DNA of 64,000 nucleotides, taken from positions 1-64,000 of the forward strand of contig JANYKL010000166.1 in NCBI GenBank assembly GCA_025361625.1, written 5' to 3'. The first letter of the stretch is position 1. The number at the start of each line of letters is the position of its first letter. Under the pieces are notes generated by a model that was not told where the DNA came from, did not search any database, and worked only from the letters and a program-made list of their open reading frames with translations. Position numbers and translations under genes: made by a program. This document shows positions 28,411 through 37,881 of the stretch, piece by piece. Origin of the DNA: Acidobacteriaceae bacterium (GTDB taxonomy: Bacteria; Acidobacteriota; Terriglobia; Terriglobales; Acidobacteriaceae).

Positions 28411-29151
28411 ATGGCTACAGCAACAGACATCAGCATTTTGGAAGCGCAAAAGCGCGAACCGGGCACCAAGGGCGCCGCGCGGCGGGTGCGCGTTGGCGGG
28501 AAAATTCCAGCGGTTATTTATGGCGCGGGTTCGGTAGCCTCATCGGTCGCAGTTGATCCCCGTCAGGTTCTGCGCATTCTCAAATCGGAAACCGGTCACA
28601 ACACGATTTTCGATCTCGCGCTCGATAGCAACAAAGTGAAGGCCATGATCGTCGACTGGCAGTTCGAGCCCATCAAGGGCACGCTGCTCCATGTCGATCT
28701 GCAGCGCATCGCCATGGACAAGAAGCTCACGGTTACGATTCCCGTCGTGCTCAAGGGTGAAGCGATTGGCGTGAAGACGGAGGGCGGAATTCTTGAACAG
28801 CTTACGCGCGAAATTGAGATCGAGTGCCTTCCGGCAGACATCCCGAAAAATATCGAAGTCGATATCAGCAACCTCGTGTTCGGCGTGGAAGTTCGAGTGA
28901 AGGATCTTCCCCACAATCCGAAGCTGAAGTTCCTGACCGACGAAGATCAGATGATCGCGCACATCACTACCGTGAAGGAAGAGGTAGTCGAAACACCTGA
29001 AGCGGCGGCCGATGCGACGGCTACGGCGGCTGAGCCCGAAGTTATCAAGAAGGGCAAGCAGGATGCTGAAGGTGACGCAGCCGACGGCGATGCCAAGGGT
29101 AAGGCGAAACCCGAGAAGGCTGAGAAGGCTGAGAAAAAAGATAAGAAATAG
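28411..29151 (+). CDS. rplY: 50S ribosomal protein L25, long CTC form
   Basis: Binds 5S rRNA. The N-terminal L25 domain (REPGTKGAARRVRVGGKIPAVIYG, VDWQFEPIKGTLLHVDLQRI) is followed by the TL5/CTC C-terminal domain (ECLPADIPKNIEVDISNL). An Ala/Lys/Glu tail of about 50 residues ends in a run of KAEK-like units. At 246 residues it is at the long end of the CTC family. The second domain is unaffected by the tail. Confidence 0.95.
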   Translation: MATATDISILEAQKREPGTKGAARRVRVGGKIPAVIYGAGSVASSVAVDPRQVLRILKSETGHNTIFDLALDSNKVKAMIVDWQFEPIKGTLLHVDLQRIAMDKKLTVTIPVVLKGEAIGVKTEGGILEQLTREIEIECLPADIPKNIEVDISNLVFGVEVRVKDLPHNPKLKFLTDEDQMIAHITTVKEEVVETPEAAADATATAAEPEVIKKGKQDAEGDAADGDAKGKAKPEKAEKAEKKDKK

Positions 29152-29222
29152 TTTCTCGCAGGCCATTCGTTGCGACCGGAACTTCAAGAATGGCTGGGAG
29201 CTAGAAGCTAAGAGCGGATGGC

Positions 29223-29822
29223 GTGAAACTGATCGTCGGTTTGGGTAATCCAGGAATCGAATACCAGTTCACGCCGCACAACCTGGGGTTTCTGGCGATT
29301 GATCGAATCGCAAACGATCTCGGAATTGAAGTCCGAAATCGCCAGTGCCGGGCGCTGACCTCGCGAGCCACGATGGCCGGGGAAGCGGTGGTTTTAGCCA
29401 AGCCTGAAACGTTCATGAACCTCAGCGGACTTTCAGTGCGGGAGTTAGTGGCGGAGCATCAAGTTGACGTTTCGCGCGATCTGATTGTGATTTACGACGA
29501 ACTGGATTTGCCCCTAGGTACGATTCGCGTCCGGCAGCGGGGAAGTTCGGCGGGGCACAACGGGTTAGAGTCAATTCTCGGGGCTCTAGGAACGAACGAA
29601 TTTTTGCGGATTAGGCTGGGTATCGCTCCTGGCCGCAAACTGAGAGACACCGTGAAGTACGTGCTCGCGCCCTTTCGCAAAGCGCAAGAAGTTTTGGTGG
29701 ATGAAGTTCTCGACAGGGCGGCGCAAGCGGTTGAGGTCATCCTGAAAGAAGGACCTGCAGCGGCGATGACCCGGTTCAATCGCAAGAACGAGGCCGGAGA
29801 AGAACCGCAGGCAACAAAGTAG
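29223..29822 (+). CDS. pth: Peptidyl-tRNA hydrolase
   Basis: Releases peptides from drop-off peptidyl-tRNA. The family motifs are all present: IVGLGNPGIEYQFTPHNLGF with the catalytic His, KPETFMNLSG with the conserved Asn, IYDELDLPLGTIR with the Asp, and GSSAGHNGLESI. It uses a GTG start at 29223 and has 199 residues, a standard size. Confidence 0.95.
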   Translation: MKLIVGLGNPGIEYQFTPHNLGFLAIDRIANDLGIEVRNRQCRALTSRATMAGEAVVLAKPETFMNLSGLSVRELVAEHQVDVSRDLIVIYDELDLPLGTIRVRQRGSSAGHNGLESILGALGTNEFLRIRLGIAPGRKLRDTVKYVLAPFRKAQEVLVDEVLDRAAQAVEVILKEGPAAAMTRFNRKNEAGEEPQATK

Positions 29823-29881
29823 TGGCCGCATTTTAGGGCAGAAGGCCAGCCCGCCCGCGGCGGAAGATTTGGAGATAACGA

Positions 29882-30295
29882 ATGGATCGCAAATACGAAG
29901 TCATGTTCATTGTCCGGCCCGACATGGTCGAAGAAGAGTTGAATAAATTGGTTTCCACGCTGGAGTCAGTAGTGACTTCGGCCAACGGAACTACCAAGAC
30001 CGAAGTCTGGGGCAAGCGCCGTCTCGCATATCGGGTCGGCAAATTCAATGACGGCATCTTTGTGCTGATGGTGATTGAGGCGCCCGGATCGACCATCCAC
30101 GAGGTTGAACGCCGTCTGCGGGTGACGGAACCGGTGATCAAGTTCATCACCGTCCGCACCGATGAAGAGCTGAAGCGCATCGATAAGCTTAAAAAGTTGC
30201 GGGATGCCAAGAAGAAAGTCAGCGCACAGCCCGCCCCGGCACCGATAACTCCGGCGACCACGGAAGCCGAAGCACCGGCACCGGCGACGGCATAG
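29882..30295 (+). CDS. rpsF: 30S ribosomal protein S6
   Basis: It starts MDRKYEVMFIVRPDMVEEEL, the S6 pattern, with WGKRRLAYRVGKFNDGIFVLM and a VTEPVIKFITVR strand. S6 pairs with S18 on the 30S platform. A Pro/Ala-rich tail of about 30 residues extends the usual 95-110. rpsR and rplI follow; ssb, often placed between rpsF and rpsR, is absent. Confidence 0.96.
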   Translation: MDRKYEVMFIVRPDMVEEELNKLVSTLESVVTSANGTTKTEVWGKRRLAYRVGKFNDGIFVLMVIEAPGSTIHEVERRLRVTEPVIKFITVRTDEELKRIDKLKKLRDAKKKVSAQPAPAPITPATTEAEAPAPATA

Positions 30296-30375
30296 TCGTC
30301 GCATGACTTTCCAGCTTGACTTTGATAGCGGGCTGAGCTGGTTTCCTATCAGTTGCAGCATTGGCAGCACGCGGC

Positions 30376-30425
30376 TATCGCTTTAGCGATACCGAATCGG
30401 CCAAATGAAATTGCCCCTTCGGGGC
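30376..30425 (+). other. Paired hairpins before rpsR
   Basis: Two perfect small hairpins lie in the 177-base rpsF-rpsR gap: TATCGC-TTTA-GCGATA (30376-30391) and GCCCC-TTC-GGGGC (30413-30425). They may stabilise or regulate the rpsR-rplI part of the mRNA. They do not show a clear S6:S18-binding motif. Confidence 0.4.
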
Positions 30426-30472
30426 TGCGGACGGGAATTCCGCGAACGATTTGAAGAGAAGACAGGAGCAAT

Positions 30473-30820
30473 ATGGCAGAAGAAACACGCACACCAAGCT
30501 CGCATAGTTCAGGCGGAGGCGATCGTCCTGACCGCAGTGGTCCGCCCCGCGGACCGCGTCCCGGCGGAGGCCCAGGCGGCTCCCGTGAAGGTGGTCGAAA
30601 ATATTTCCGGCGCAAGAAAGTTTGCAAGTTCTGCACCGAAAAGATTGAAGCCGTCAACTACAAAGATGTTCGCCTACTAGCGCAGTTCGTGGCGGAGAGC
30701 GGCAAAATCACTCCGCGCCGCCTGACCGGCGTTTGCACGCCGCACCAGCGCCGTCTATCACGAGCGATTAAGCAGGCTCGCAACATCGCGCTGTTGCCGT
30801 TCGCTGGCCGCGCACTGTAA
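30473..30820 (+). CDS. rpsR: 30S ribosomal protein S18
   Basis: The S18 core is clear: [22 protein letters not shown], then [19 protein letters not shown] and the basic end LPFAGRAL. It carries an N-terminal Gly/Pro/Arg-rich extension of about 40 residues not found in most S18 proteins. Cysteines in CKFC and GVC may bind zinc. The ATG at 30473 follows an ACAGGAG Shine-Dalgarno. Confidence 0.96.
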   Translation: MAEETRTPSSHSSGGGDRPDRSGPPRGPRPGGGPGGSREGGRKYFRRKKVCKFCTEKIEAVNYKDVRLLAQFVAESGKITPRRLTGVCTPHQRRLSRAIKQARNIALLPFAGRAL

Positions 30821-30870
30821 TAACTCCCGCAGAGTACGCGGGCTTACAGGTTAATTTACGAAACGGAGCC

Positions 30871-31332
30871 ATGATCATGGAAGTCATTCTGAAAGAAGAC
30901 GTGCCCTCATTGGGCAGTCGCGGTGAAGTTGTGAAAGTTGCCGAGGGCTACGGGCGAAATTTTTTGCTGCCCAAAAAGCTCGCCATTCAAGCAACCGCGG
31001 CCAACAAAACCGTGATCGAGCAGATGAAGGCTGCATCGGTTCGTCGCTCCGCCAAAGAGAAGACGGAAGCCGAAGCACTGGCCAGGCAGTTCGATGGACT
31101 GGAAGTGAAGTTCCTGCGCAAGTCAGGCGAAGGCGATCATCTTTTCGGATCCGTCACTGCCGGAGACATCGCGGAAGGCCTCGAGAAGAAAGGTTTTCAC
31201 ATCGATCGGCGCAAGATTCAACTCCACGAGCCGCTTAAGACGATCGGCGAATTCAGCATTCCCGTGAAGCTGCATAAAGACGTAACCACCCACCTCAAGG
31301 TGCTCGTCGACAAAGAAGCTGCTGCAGAGTAG
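30871..31332 (+). CDS. rplI: 50S ribosomal protein L9
   Basis: The N-terminal L9 domain (MEVILKEDVPSLGSRGEVV, KVAEGYGRNFLLPKKLAI) is joined by a long helix to the C-terminal domain (KSGEGDHLFGSVTAGDIAEGL). Two ATG codons lie six bases apart, at 30871 and 30877. The second gives the conventional MEVIL start. A strong terminator follows, closing the block. Confidence 0.96.
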   Translation: MIMEVILKEDVPSLGSRGEVVKVAEGYGRNFLLPKKLAIQATAANKTVIEQMKAASVRRSAKEKTEAEALARQFDGLEVKFLRKSGEGDHLFGSVTAGDIAEGLEKKGFHIDRRKIQLHEPLKTIGEFSIPVKLHKDVTTHLKVLVDKEAAAE

Positions 31333-31359
31333 CTGAGCTGGCACGTTCAGAAATTAAAG

Positions 31360-31407
31360 AAGCGAAGGGATCGTCTTTGAAACTCTGGAGACGGTCCCTT
31401 CGCTTTT
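31360..31407 (+). terminator. Rho-independent terminator after rplI
   Basis: A long stem pairs AGCGAAGGGAtCGTCT with AGACGGTCCCTTCGCT, with one bulged base and about 12 loop bases, followed by TTTT. It ends the rplI unit and faces the ferritin-like gene. Confidence 0.85.
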
Positions 31408-31430
31408 GGGGAGAGCAAATTCTTTTATTG

Positions 31431-32558
31431 TTAGTGAGCGCCGCGTTGCGCGGAGTCCGCATCTTCGGCAAGGTCACGCATCATCTCGAAAAATGCGGGC
31501 GATTGGCCTATGAACAATCCGGAAGCAGCAAGAAACTTAACCGCACCCATTGCCGCCCCTCTAGTAGCCGTTGGCCGAACGATCGAGCATTTTGGCAGGC
31601 TTCGGCTAAGGAAAATAGTGGGCTCCGGCATGATCAGGTTCGTCTGGAATAGCTGTCCGCCAAACGGTGGCGCGTTTAAATTAGGGAAGATCAGCGATGG
31701 ATCTTTCGGATCCGTGAGCGGCGGGGCATTGCCGGCCTTATCCGCCCAGGTCTGGAAGTGCATCGCTTCCGTCGGCCCTATGCTTAACACGATGCGCAAC
31801 ACTTCCGCGTTCGTCACGCGCTGCGCCAGTTGCGGATACAGACTGGTCCCGCCCTGTTCAATGGTTCCGAAGTGAAATCCGGCGGTGTTCGCAATCGCCT
31901 GAATGTGTTTGTGCGGAGTCAGGTCGTCGTCATTTCTTGGGATGGCCGGATGCTGGCCCACAGCCAAACTCGGCACGGCTTGCGGGAGTGTGTCGCCGAA
32001 ATCCGGATTCTTGCTGAAGCTGCGATACCGCGTCCACCACGTAGTGTCGACGCTCAGTTGCATCAGATTCGTCAGCCTTCCAATCTGCTGCGCGCCGGTT
32101 GCCTGGCTGCTAGGCAACGTTCGGAACTGATCCAGATTGACGGTGTCCGCCCCTTTCGATGCTAAGTAAGCGTTGATAAAAACTTCGTGTGACATCTCGT
32201 CTTCGGTGTTGTCGTGGATATACTGCGCCATGTCAGCATCCAGAACCGCGATCGCGGCCGTATAAATTGAATTTCCGCTGCCTCCCGGAACTTCGCTATC
32301 TTGAATTCCGCCAAGCTCGTTGTACTGCTGCCACAAGTCAGTCTCTAATATTTCGGCCGCAGCCAGAAAGCGCAATATGGCTGCATCCCCCCTGTCTAAG
32401 CTGCCACTGCCTTCCTCGGGATGTTCTTCGGCGAACGCAGCGCTTCCATGCGATAACACGGCTGCTCCCATCGTCACAGCACCCGCCGCCGTCAGGCTCT
32501 TCTTGACGAAAGAGCGCCTGTCGATCGACTTTTTTGAGTCTTGCGATAAATCTTTCAT
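31431..32558 (-). CDS. Tat-exported ferritin-like protein
   Basis: A 375-residue protein starting at the ATG at 32558 behind a GGAGG Shine-Dalgarno. The N-terminus has a twin-arginine signal, DRRSFVKKSLTAAGAVTMG, then a hydrophobic stretch ending near AAFAEE. The body has ferritin-like helices with candidate di-iron ligands: EILETDLWQQYNE, NTEDEMSHEVFINAYL and GPTEAMHFQTW. Related proteins are named ferritin-like domain (DUF4439/Dps-like) proteins, exported folded. The substrate is unknown. Oxidative-stress or iron handling in the periplasm is inferred only. Confidence 0.78.
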   Translation of the reverse strand: MKDLSQDSKKSIDRRSFVKKSLTAAGAVTMGAAVLSHGSAAFAEEHPEEGSGSLDRGDAAILRFLAAAEILETDLWQQYNELGGIQDSEVPGGSGNSIYTAAIAVLDADMAQYIHDNTEDEMSHEVFINAYLASKGADTVNLDQFRTLPSSQATGAQQIGRLTNLMQLSVDTTWWTRYRSFSKNPDFGDTLPQAVPSLAVGQHPAIPRNDDDLTPHKHIQAIANTAGFHFGTIEQGGTSLYPQLAQRVTNAEVLRIVLSIGPTEAMHFQTWADKAGNAPPLTDPKDPSLIFPNLNAPPFGGQLFQTNLIMPEPTIFLSRSLPKCSIVRPTATRGAAMGAVKFLAASGLFIGQSPAFFEMMRDLAEDADSAQRGAH

Positions 32559-32755
32559 GACAATTCCTCCGACGAGAATATTGATCTCGTTCCAAGCTCC
32601 AGTTGTCATGAAGGTGTAAAAGATGTGTCAAGCCTTGACCACCGTGAAAGGCGGAGCATGGCTCCCGGGACGCCATCGAGTAGCCGGCAACGTCCAGTCC
32701 CCTGGCTCGAGAAGTCCTCTCTTTTTAGATCGATCTGAACCGCTACAATAGCGGC

Positions 32756-33505
32756 GTGAGTTCGACTTCCGGGAGCGTGAGATCGGAGCTGCCGCCTGTT
32801 CAAGCGCGGCCATTCTCGCTGCGCCAGAAAATTCTCTTATGGCTCATCACTCGGGCCGCCTATCTGGCGATCTCCTTCATCGGCCCAACCCTGCGCTACT
32901 CGATCTCTTGGGAAGAAGAGCCGTCCGACTTAGGCGCACTTTATGAAAAATCGGTGATTTACTCCTTTTGGCACCGCGCCGTGTTTGCTGCCGCCTATAT
33001 GTGGCGACACTCCGGCATCGCGGTCATGGTGAGCCGCAGCTTCGATGGAGAGTACATCGCACGCACCATCGAGATGCTTGGATTTTCCGCGGTAAGGGGA
33101 TCAAGCAGCCGCGGCGGCGCAGTCGCTTTGCTTGGGCTCCGAAAATTCCTAGACGCCGGTTTTCCTGCTGCCTTCACGATCGACGGCCCGCGCGGTCCTA
33201 AGTACGTGGCAAAGCCCGGCCCGGTCCTTCTTGCGCGCGAAACGGGGCTGCCCATGGCCGCGTTTTACGTTGCATTGAGTCATGCGTGGGTGCTCACAAC
33301 ATGGGACCAGATGATGATTCCGAAGCCGTTCGCTAAAGTCCTCGTGCGTGCGAGCGTCAATATGTTTGTCCCGAAGGAGGCCAGTGATGCCGAGATGGCA
33401 GACCATCAGGCCAAACTGCAAAAAGCTTTGGAGCGGGTGACGAGGTTTGCGGAAGAGAATGTTGGGCAAGTCGGTTCGGCCGAGTTTCCAATCGTTAAGC
33501 GTTAG
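32756..33505 (+). CDS. Lysophospholipid-acyltransferase-like protein (DUF374)
   Basis: A 249-residue protein with one N-terminal membrane helix (about 28-45). The DUF374 motifs are SFWHRAVFAAAYMWR (with the catalytic-type His), MVSRSFDGEYIARTI, and FTIDGPRGPKYVAKPG. The family resembles acyltransferases that modify lipid A or phospholipids at the inner membrane. It uses a GTG start. No lipid A gene lies beside it. Confidence 0.82.
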   Translation: MSSTSGSVRSELPPVQARPFSLRQKILLWLITRAAYLAISFIGPTLRYSISWEEEPSDLGALYEKSVIYSFWHRAVFAAAYMWRHSGIAVMVSRSFDGEYIARTIEMLGFSAVRGSSSRGGAVALLGLRKFLDAGFPAAFTIDGPRGPKYVAKPGPVLLARETGLPMAAFYVALSHAWVLTTWDQMMIPKPFAKVLVRASVNMFVPKEASDAEMADHQAKLQKALERVTRFAEENVGQVGSAEFPIVKR

Positions 33506-33565
33506 TCAGGGCGGAAGTTGCCGTCATTTGCGGTATCCTGAATAGACGACACTCTAGGGACGACT

Positions 33566-33925
33566 ATGTTCATTGACTTCAAAGCGACGGATCGTTGGAC
33601 GAAAAAGTCTGTCCATTGCGTCTACCAGGCGTTGATCGTTGCGATTGCAACCCGCCATGCCGACGCGGTTGACATTGAATTTCTTGTCGACGGTAGAACC
33701 GTGTGGGTCGCGCTGCCTCATCCTGCATGGGTGGAATATAAAAAACGAAGCGGCAAAGCGATCACCGACGCCTTGGCCAAAGAGATTGCGGGTCACTTTT
33801 TGAAGACTTCTCTTGAGGCTGGTGAAGGATTGGGGCGCGAAATGTATTCGCTAACAATCGAGCAGACGCTTAAACATTTAGCTGCCGTCGTCGGAGACAT
33901 CGATCCCGTACCCGCAATTCGCTAG
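33566..33925 (+). CDS. Small protein of unknown function
   Basis: A 119-residue soluble protein with balanced composition and a credible start (ATG at 33566, upstream AGGGACG). It has an alpha/beta layout (VDIEFLVDGRTVWVALPHPAW, then ITDALAKEIAGHFLKTSL). I do not recognise a family. The next small gene follows 25 bases later on the same strand, so they are probably one unit. Confidence 0.55.
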   Translation: MFIDFKATDRWTKKSVHCVYQALIVAIATRHADAVDIEFLVDGRTVWVALPHPAWVEYKKRSGKAITDALAKEIAGHFLKTSLEAGEGLGREMYSLTIEQTLKHLAAVVGDIDPVPAIR

Positions 33926-33950
33926 TCAGAATTCTCCCAGGCAATCGACG

Positions 33951-34208
33951 ATGTTCGCTCGTAAAATCCACGTGGAATATGAGCATGAGGGACGAGTCGA
34001 TCCTTGCCCCATGAAGTGGCTTGATAACTTCAGCATGCGGAATTTTACGAATGCTTCCATCTTCGACGACACGCTTCCGCTAAGTGATGGCAAGCTTGAG
34101 GTGGGAACGAAGGTTCCGCTCGATCAATTGCGTGATGCGTTGGAAGACTGGTTTCGCCGCAAGAGTTATTTGCCTAAGGATTCGAAGCTCATCGTCACGG
34201 AGATGTGA
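33951..34208 (+). CDS. Small protein of unknown function
   Basis: An 85-residue acidic-to-neutral protein. Features are a CPMKW segment, MRNFTNASIFDDTL, and a C-terminal helix (LDQLRDALEDWFRRKSYL). No family is recognised. It converges on the GGDEF/HD-GYP gene. Confidence 0.5.
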   Translation: MFARKIHVEYEHEGRVDPCPMKWLDNFSMRNFTNASIFDDTLPLSDGKLEVGTKVPLDQLRDALEDWFRRKSYLPKDSKLIVTEM

Positions 34209-34239
34209 TCGTCGGATGCGTGCCGCTCCCACATCAGGC

Positions 34240-37200
34240 TTAGGAGTTGCCGCCCATGCTCGCTCTCTGCTCCATCTTCAACAGCCGAACAAAGAGTCGC
34301 ACGATCATCCCGTCGAAATGGGTACCACTCATCTTGCCCAATTCCGTCAGAGCCTGATCGTTGTTTTTTGGAGCTGCGAAGGCTCGTTCGCTCGTCATGT
34401 TGGCGTAGGCGTCGGCAACGGCAATAATTCGCGCAAACAACGGGATGTCTTCCCCCTTCAATCCGAAGGGGTAACCGCCGCCGTCGAAAGCTTCGTGATG
34501 AGCCTCAACTGCCTCCGCGACCCGGCCAATCTGTGGAATTGTCCTCAGAACCTCGGCACCCACCTGCGGATGCGTCTTGATGACCCCGAATTCGCCGTCA
34601 GTAAGCGCTCCGGCCTTATTCAGGATTCGATCGGGGACGAAGAGTTTACCCAAATCGTGTACCCGCCCGGCAAAGATCAATTCGTCAACCTCGGAGGGGG
34701 AGAGATTTAATCCTCGAGCGATGAGTCCGGCAAAGTGACCGCATTGCTCGCCATGCCCGGCGGCGCTGTGCTCTCGCAATTCTGCGGCGCGAGACAAGGC
34801 TTCTAAAGCCTCTCTCATGGCGCGCTGGTCGGAGTCTGGCTCGCGGCCGCATAGTTTCTTGAGCGTGTTCACAAGCTCTGCGAGGTGATCCGGGCCATTG
34901 TGCTCGCGCTGAAGGAAGCCCTCGATGTAACCCGAAACTAACTGCCGCTGCGAGGCCGAGCCGTCCCCGAAAGCGTCAGAACTTGATACCGAATTTCCAC
35001 CTGCTTTCTTCGCTACGTACATCCCGGCATCGGCCACTCGGATGAGATCCTCAATTGAGAAAGCGTGAACCGGAAAGCTTGCCACTCCGAAACTCCCTGT
35101 GATGTGGTGCTCTTCCAGCGTCGGATCCGTGGCCACCCAGACGCGAAGCCTTTCCGCCAAAGCCTGCGCCTGCTCGATGCCGGTCTCAGGCATAAGGATA
35201 ATGAATTCGTCTCCGCCGTAGCGAGCTACGACATTCGACTGGCGGCACTTTTGTTCGAGCAATCGGCCAACCCGCGCGAGAACTAGATCGCCTTCAAGGT
35301 GGCCGAGCGAATCATTGACCTCCTTGAATTTATCGAGATCGATCAGGACTACCGAGAACGGACGGCCTGACCGCGAGGCTCGCTTCCATTCCGAACTGAG
35401 CGCTTCCCAGAAGAAACGGCGCGTCTTGATTCCGGTAAGTCCATCGGTGATCGATTGTTGCTGCAGCTTCTGAAAAACAAAGGAGTTGTGCAAAGCCGTC
35501 GCCAGAAGATCAGCGAGCGTATTCAGAATCAAGACGTCCTGCGGAGCGAAAGCATTTTCATCGACGCTCTCGATGTTGAGCACGCCGAGCAGAGTTTCGC
35601 CGTAGCTGATAGGCAGGCAAAGCACTGCCCGGGATTCGGGCAGAACCCCAGCCAGTTGCCCAGGCCCAGCATTCTGTACGAGGGCGCTAACTCCGGTCCG
35701 AGCCACTTTCCCCAGCACGCCGCTGCCAATCGAGACTCTTCTGCCCAAGGTCTGCGAGGTTGTTCCCGCCTCGGCCTTGATTTCGATATCTTTCGTGATG
35801 TAGTCCATGATGCCGATGCCGATGTGGTCATAACGGAAATTTTTCTGGATTTCACGCACGATGTCCGCCATCATCTGTTCCGCATCTTCGCTCGAAATCG
35901 CAAGCTTTGAGATGGTATTCAGAAAAGCCAAGTGCCTCGCCCGGCGCTGCTCTTCGGTGAAGAGGCGCGCATTTTCAACGGCCACGCCTAATTGTCCGGC
36001 AGCGGTTTGCATAACTTCCGAGTCGCGAGCCTGGAAAACGAATTCTTTTTCCGTGCTCATTGCAGCCATCATGCCCAAAGCCTTGCCGCCGAGAAAGATG
36101 GGGACTGCACAAAAGGAGCGCGGCTTTTGGGGGAGCTTTAAATCGATCCCAAGCTTTGCTCGCACATCTTCCAGATTGCTTTCAATCAGCAAGGGCTGGC
36201 CCGTGCGAATTACATATTCCGTGAATCCATTGCCCACTTTTCTCGAACGCTTCGGAAGAAGTACTCCTTTTTCCACTTCGAGTTCAAAGAGAATCTCGTC
36301 TTCTTCCAGAAAAGCCACGTAAAAATTGCTGGTATCGAATGTCTTTCCAAGCTCGACTTGCACCGTGCGCAAAACGTCGTCCTGATCGAGATGCGAACTG
36401 ATTGCTTGCCCGATCTCGGTCAAAAGCTCATATTCCTTCGTCCGACGATGGGCCTGATGAGTGATCACGTAGTTTTCGAGGGTGAGAGCAATCTGCAGCG
36501 CGAGGCCGATCAGCAAGCGCAGGTTGGACGATCCAAACATGTGCCGCTCGGCGTGTGGGAATAGCAACACTCCGAAATTATGCTCTCGAGTCTGCAGGCT
36601 GACCGCCATCAGGTCCTGGACGCCTTCCGCGAGCAAAGTCTGCTTGCAAACTTCAAACCTTGCCCCGGGAAGCGCTGGCAGAGGCTCTTCCAGTTCGGAG
36701 ATTTTCCGCAGAGTCACAAATCCGCCGCGCTTGTAAGCCAGCTCGGCGATGTAGTCCCCGCTCTGAGTTCTTTGTAGCTTGTCAAGAAAATCGGCCGAGA
36801 AGCCCTTTTGCACCGACGGCAATGTGCTGCGCCACTGGTCCGCGACAAAAAATATCGCGCGGCGAGACGGCAGGGGCGAAACTAATCTTTCTACAAACGC
36901 TTGTAATGCCGGCACGAGATCGGACGCAGAAAGTAGGCGACGTGGGTCAACTCCTAAGGTCGAGAATGCCAGGGCATTCTCCTGCACCGCGTTCCGCTCG
37001 TTTTCAAACAGGACCATCACCATCGCGATGGCCAAGAGCATTTGCGGGATGGGCCCGAGAAAACTTCCTGACTGCCCAACAACCCCCATGAAAGGCTGAT
37101 AGAACTGCCCTCCGTACATGAGCGCCGCCCATAATGCCAACGAGAAGGCGAGGGTCCGAAACGCGACCGAATTCCGCCGGTGTGCGTAGCTGTAGAAATG

Positions 37201-37638
37201 AAATGAACAGTACAGTAGAGCCGCAGCCAGCCAGACTTCCAACCGCAAATAAAAAGGAAGAGGCGCTGCGTATTCAGCGAATCCGCCGCTAGCGAGATGC
37301 GGCCGCAAGTTGATGTACGCCAGCACAAAGCCAAATCCAGAAAGCGCTACGTCATACCATTTGCGCTGAAACGGATCTCGCATCAGCCGGGTTGAAACCA
37401 AAATGCAAATTGCCATCCCCACCAAAAGAATTGAACTCAGGAAAAAAAGAGGTGCGTTGGACCCCAGAAAAAACTCGACGGCCTTGACCGCAAAGTGAAT
37501 CGTGTATGCCGCCCACGCCATTTGCCATGCCCGGAAATAAGCGTGGCGATTCTGCTCGTACAGATAAGTAAAGACGAGCAGAACCAGGAGAGCTACCGCT
37601 CCCGGAATGAGCACGATGCCTATGGCGATGTTGATCAT
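34240..37638 (-). CDS. Membrane GAF-GGDEF-HD-GYP c-di-GMP regulator
   Basis: A 1132-residue protein. In order: about seven N-terminal membrane helices (residues 1-215), three GAF domains (about 240-395, 410-570, 585-740), a GGDEF diguanylate cyclase (RYGGDEFIILMPETG) and an HD-GYP phosphodiesterase (VHDLGKLFVPDRIL, HHEAFDGGGYPFG). The catalytic GGDEF residues are intact. The upstream inhibitory site, usually RxxD, reads RQSN and is probably non-functional. Such bifunctional proteins make and degrade c-di-GMP according to a signal. The membrane helices and three GAFs suggest several inputs. It could act as either enzyme. Confidence 0.88.
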   Translation of the reverse strand: MINIAIGIVLIPGAVALLVLLVFTYLYEQNRHAYFRAWQMAWAAYTIHFAVKAVEFFLGSNAPLFFLSSILLVGMAICILVSTRLMRDPFQRKWYDVALSGFGFVLAYINLRPHLASGGFAEYAAPLPFYLRLEVWLAAALLYCSFHFYSYAHRRNSVAFRTLAFSLALWAALMYGGQFYQPFMGVVGQSGSFLGPIPQMLLAIAMVMVLFENERNAVQENALAFSTLGVDPRRLLSASDLVPALQAFVERLVSPLPSRRAIFFVADQWRSTLPSVQKGFSADFLDKLQRTQSGDYIAELAYKRGGFVTLRKISELEEPLPALPGARFEVCKQTLLAEGVQDLMAVSLQTREHNFGVLLFPHAERHMFGSSNLRLLIGLALQIALTLENYVITHQAHRRTKEYELLTEIGQAISSHLDQDDVLRTVQVELGKTFDTSNFYVAFLEEDEILFELEVEKGVLLPKRSRKVGNGFTEYVIRTGQPLLIESNLEDVRAKLGIDLKLPQKPRSFCAVPIFLGGKALGMMAAMSTEKEFVFQARDSEVMQTAAGQLGVAVENARLFTEEQRRARHLAFLNTISKLAISSEDAEQMMADIVREIQKNFRYDHIGIGIMDYITKDIEIKAEAGTTSQTLGRRVSIGSGVLGKVARTGVSALVQNAGPGQLAGVLPESRAVLCLPISYGETLLGVLNIESVDENAFAPQDVLILNTLADLLATALHNSFVFQKLQQQSITDGLTGIKTRRFFWEALSSEWKRASRSGRPFSVVLIDLDKFKEVNDSLGHLEGDLVLARVGRLLEQKCRQSNVVARYGGDEFIILMPETGIEQAQALAERLRVWVATDPTLEEHHITGSFGVASFPVHAFSIEDLIRVADAGMYVAKKAGGNSVSSSDAFGDGSASQRQLVSGYIEGFLQREHNGPDHLAELVNTLKKLCGREPDSDQRAMREALEALSRAAELREHSAAGHGEQCGHFAGLIARGLNLSPSEVDELIFAGRVHDLGKLFVPDRILNKAGALTDGEFGVIKTHPQVGAEVLRTIPQIGRVAEAVEAHHEAFDGGGYPFGLKGEDIPLFARIIAVADAYANMTSERAFAAPKNNDQALTELGKMSGTHFDGMIVRLFVRLLKMEQRASMGGNS

Positions 37639-37881
37639 GGATGTCGAACTTTGAAAATAAGCGCTACCTTCCTAAGAACTTCTCCCATCTTCATTGGTCA
37701 ACTGGAGGCATCAAGACAGCGAGTGTCTAGTGCAAAATTCAATCCTCAAAGACCTATCTTCTTATTATCTGATGATCCGGTGCTACAAACCTGACGAATT
37801 TGAGAGTACCTTGGTAACCTGTCGGTAACCAAAATGGTAGTTGAAAACCCTTTGGCCCCGCGTATCCCGCAAGACAAACTT

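Noticed and set aside
37790-37840. GGTAACC direct repeats before the GGDEF gene
   Set aside because: Only two short copies forming a loose 5-bp stem; too weak to call an operator or terminator.
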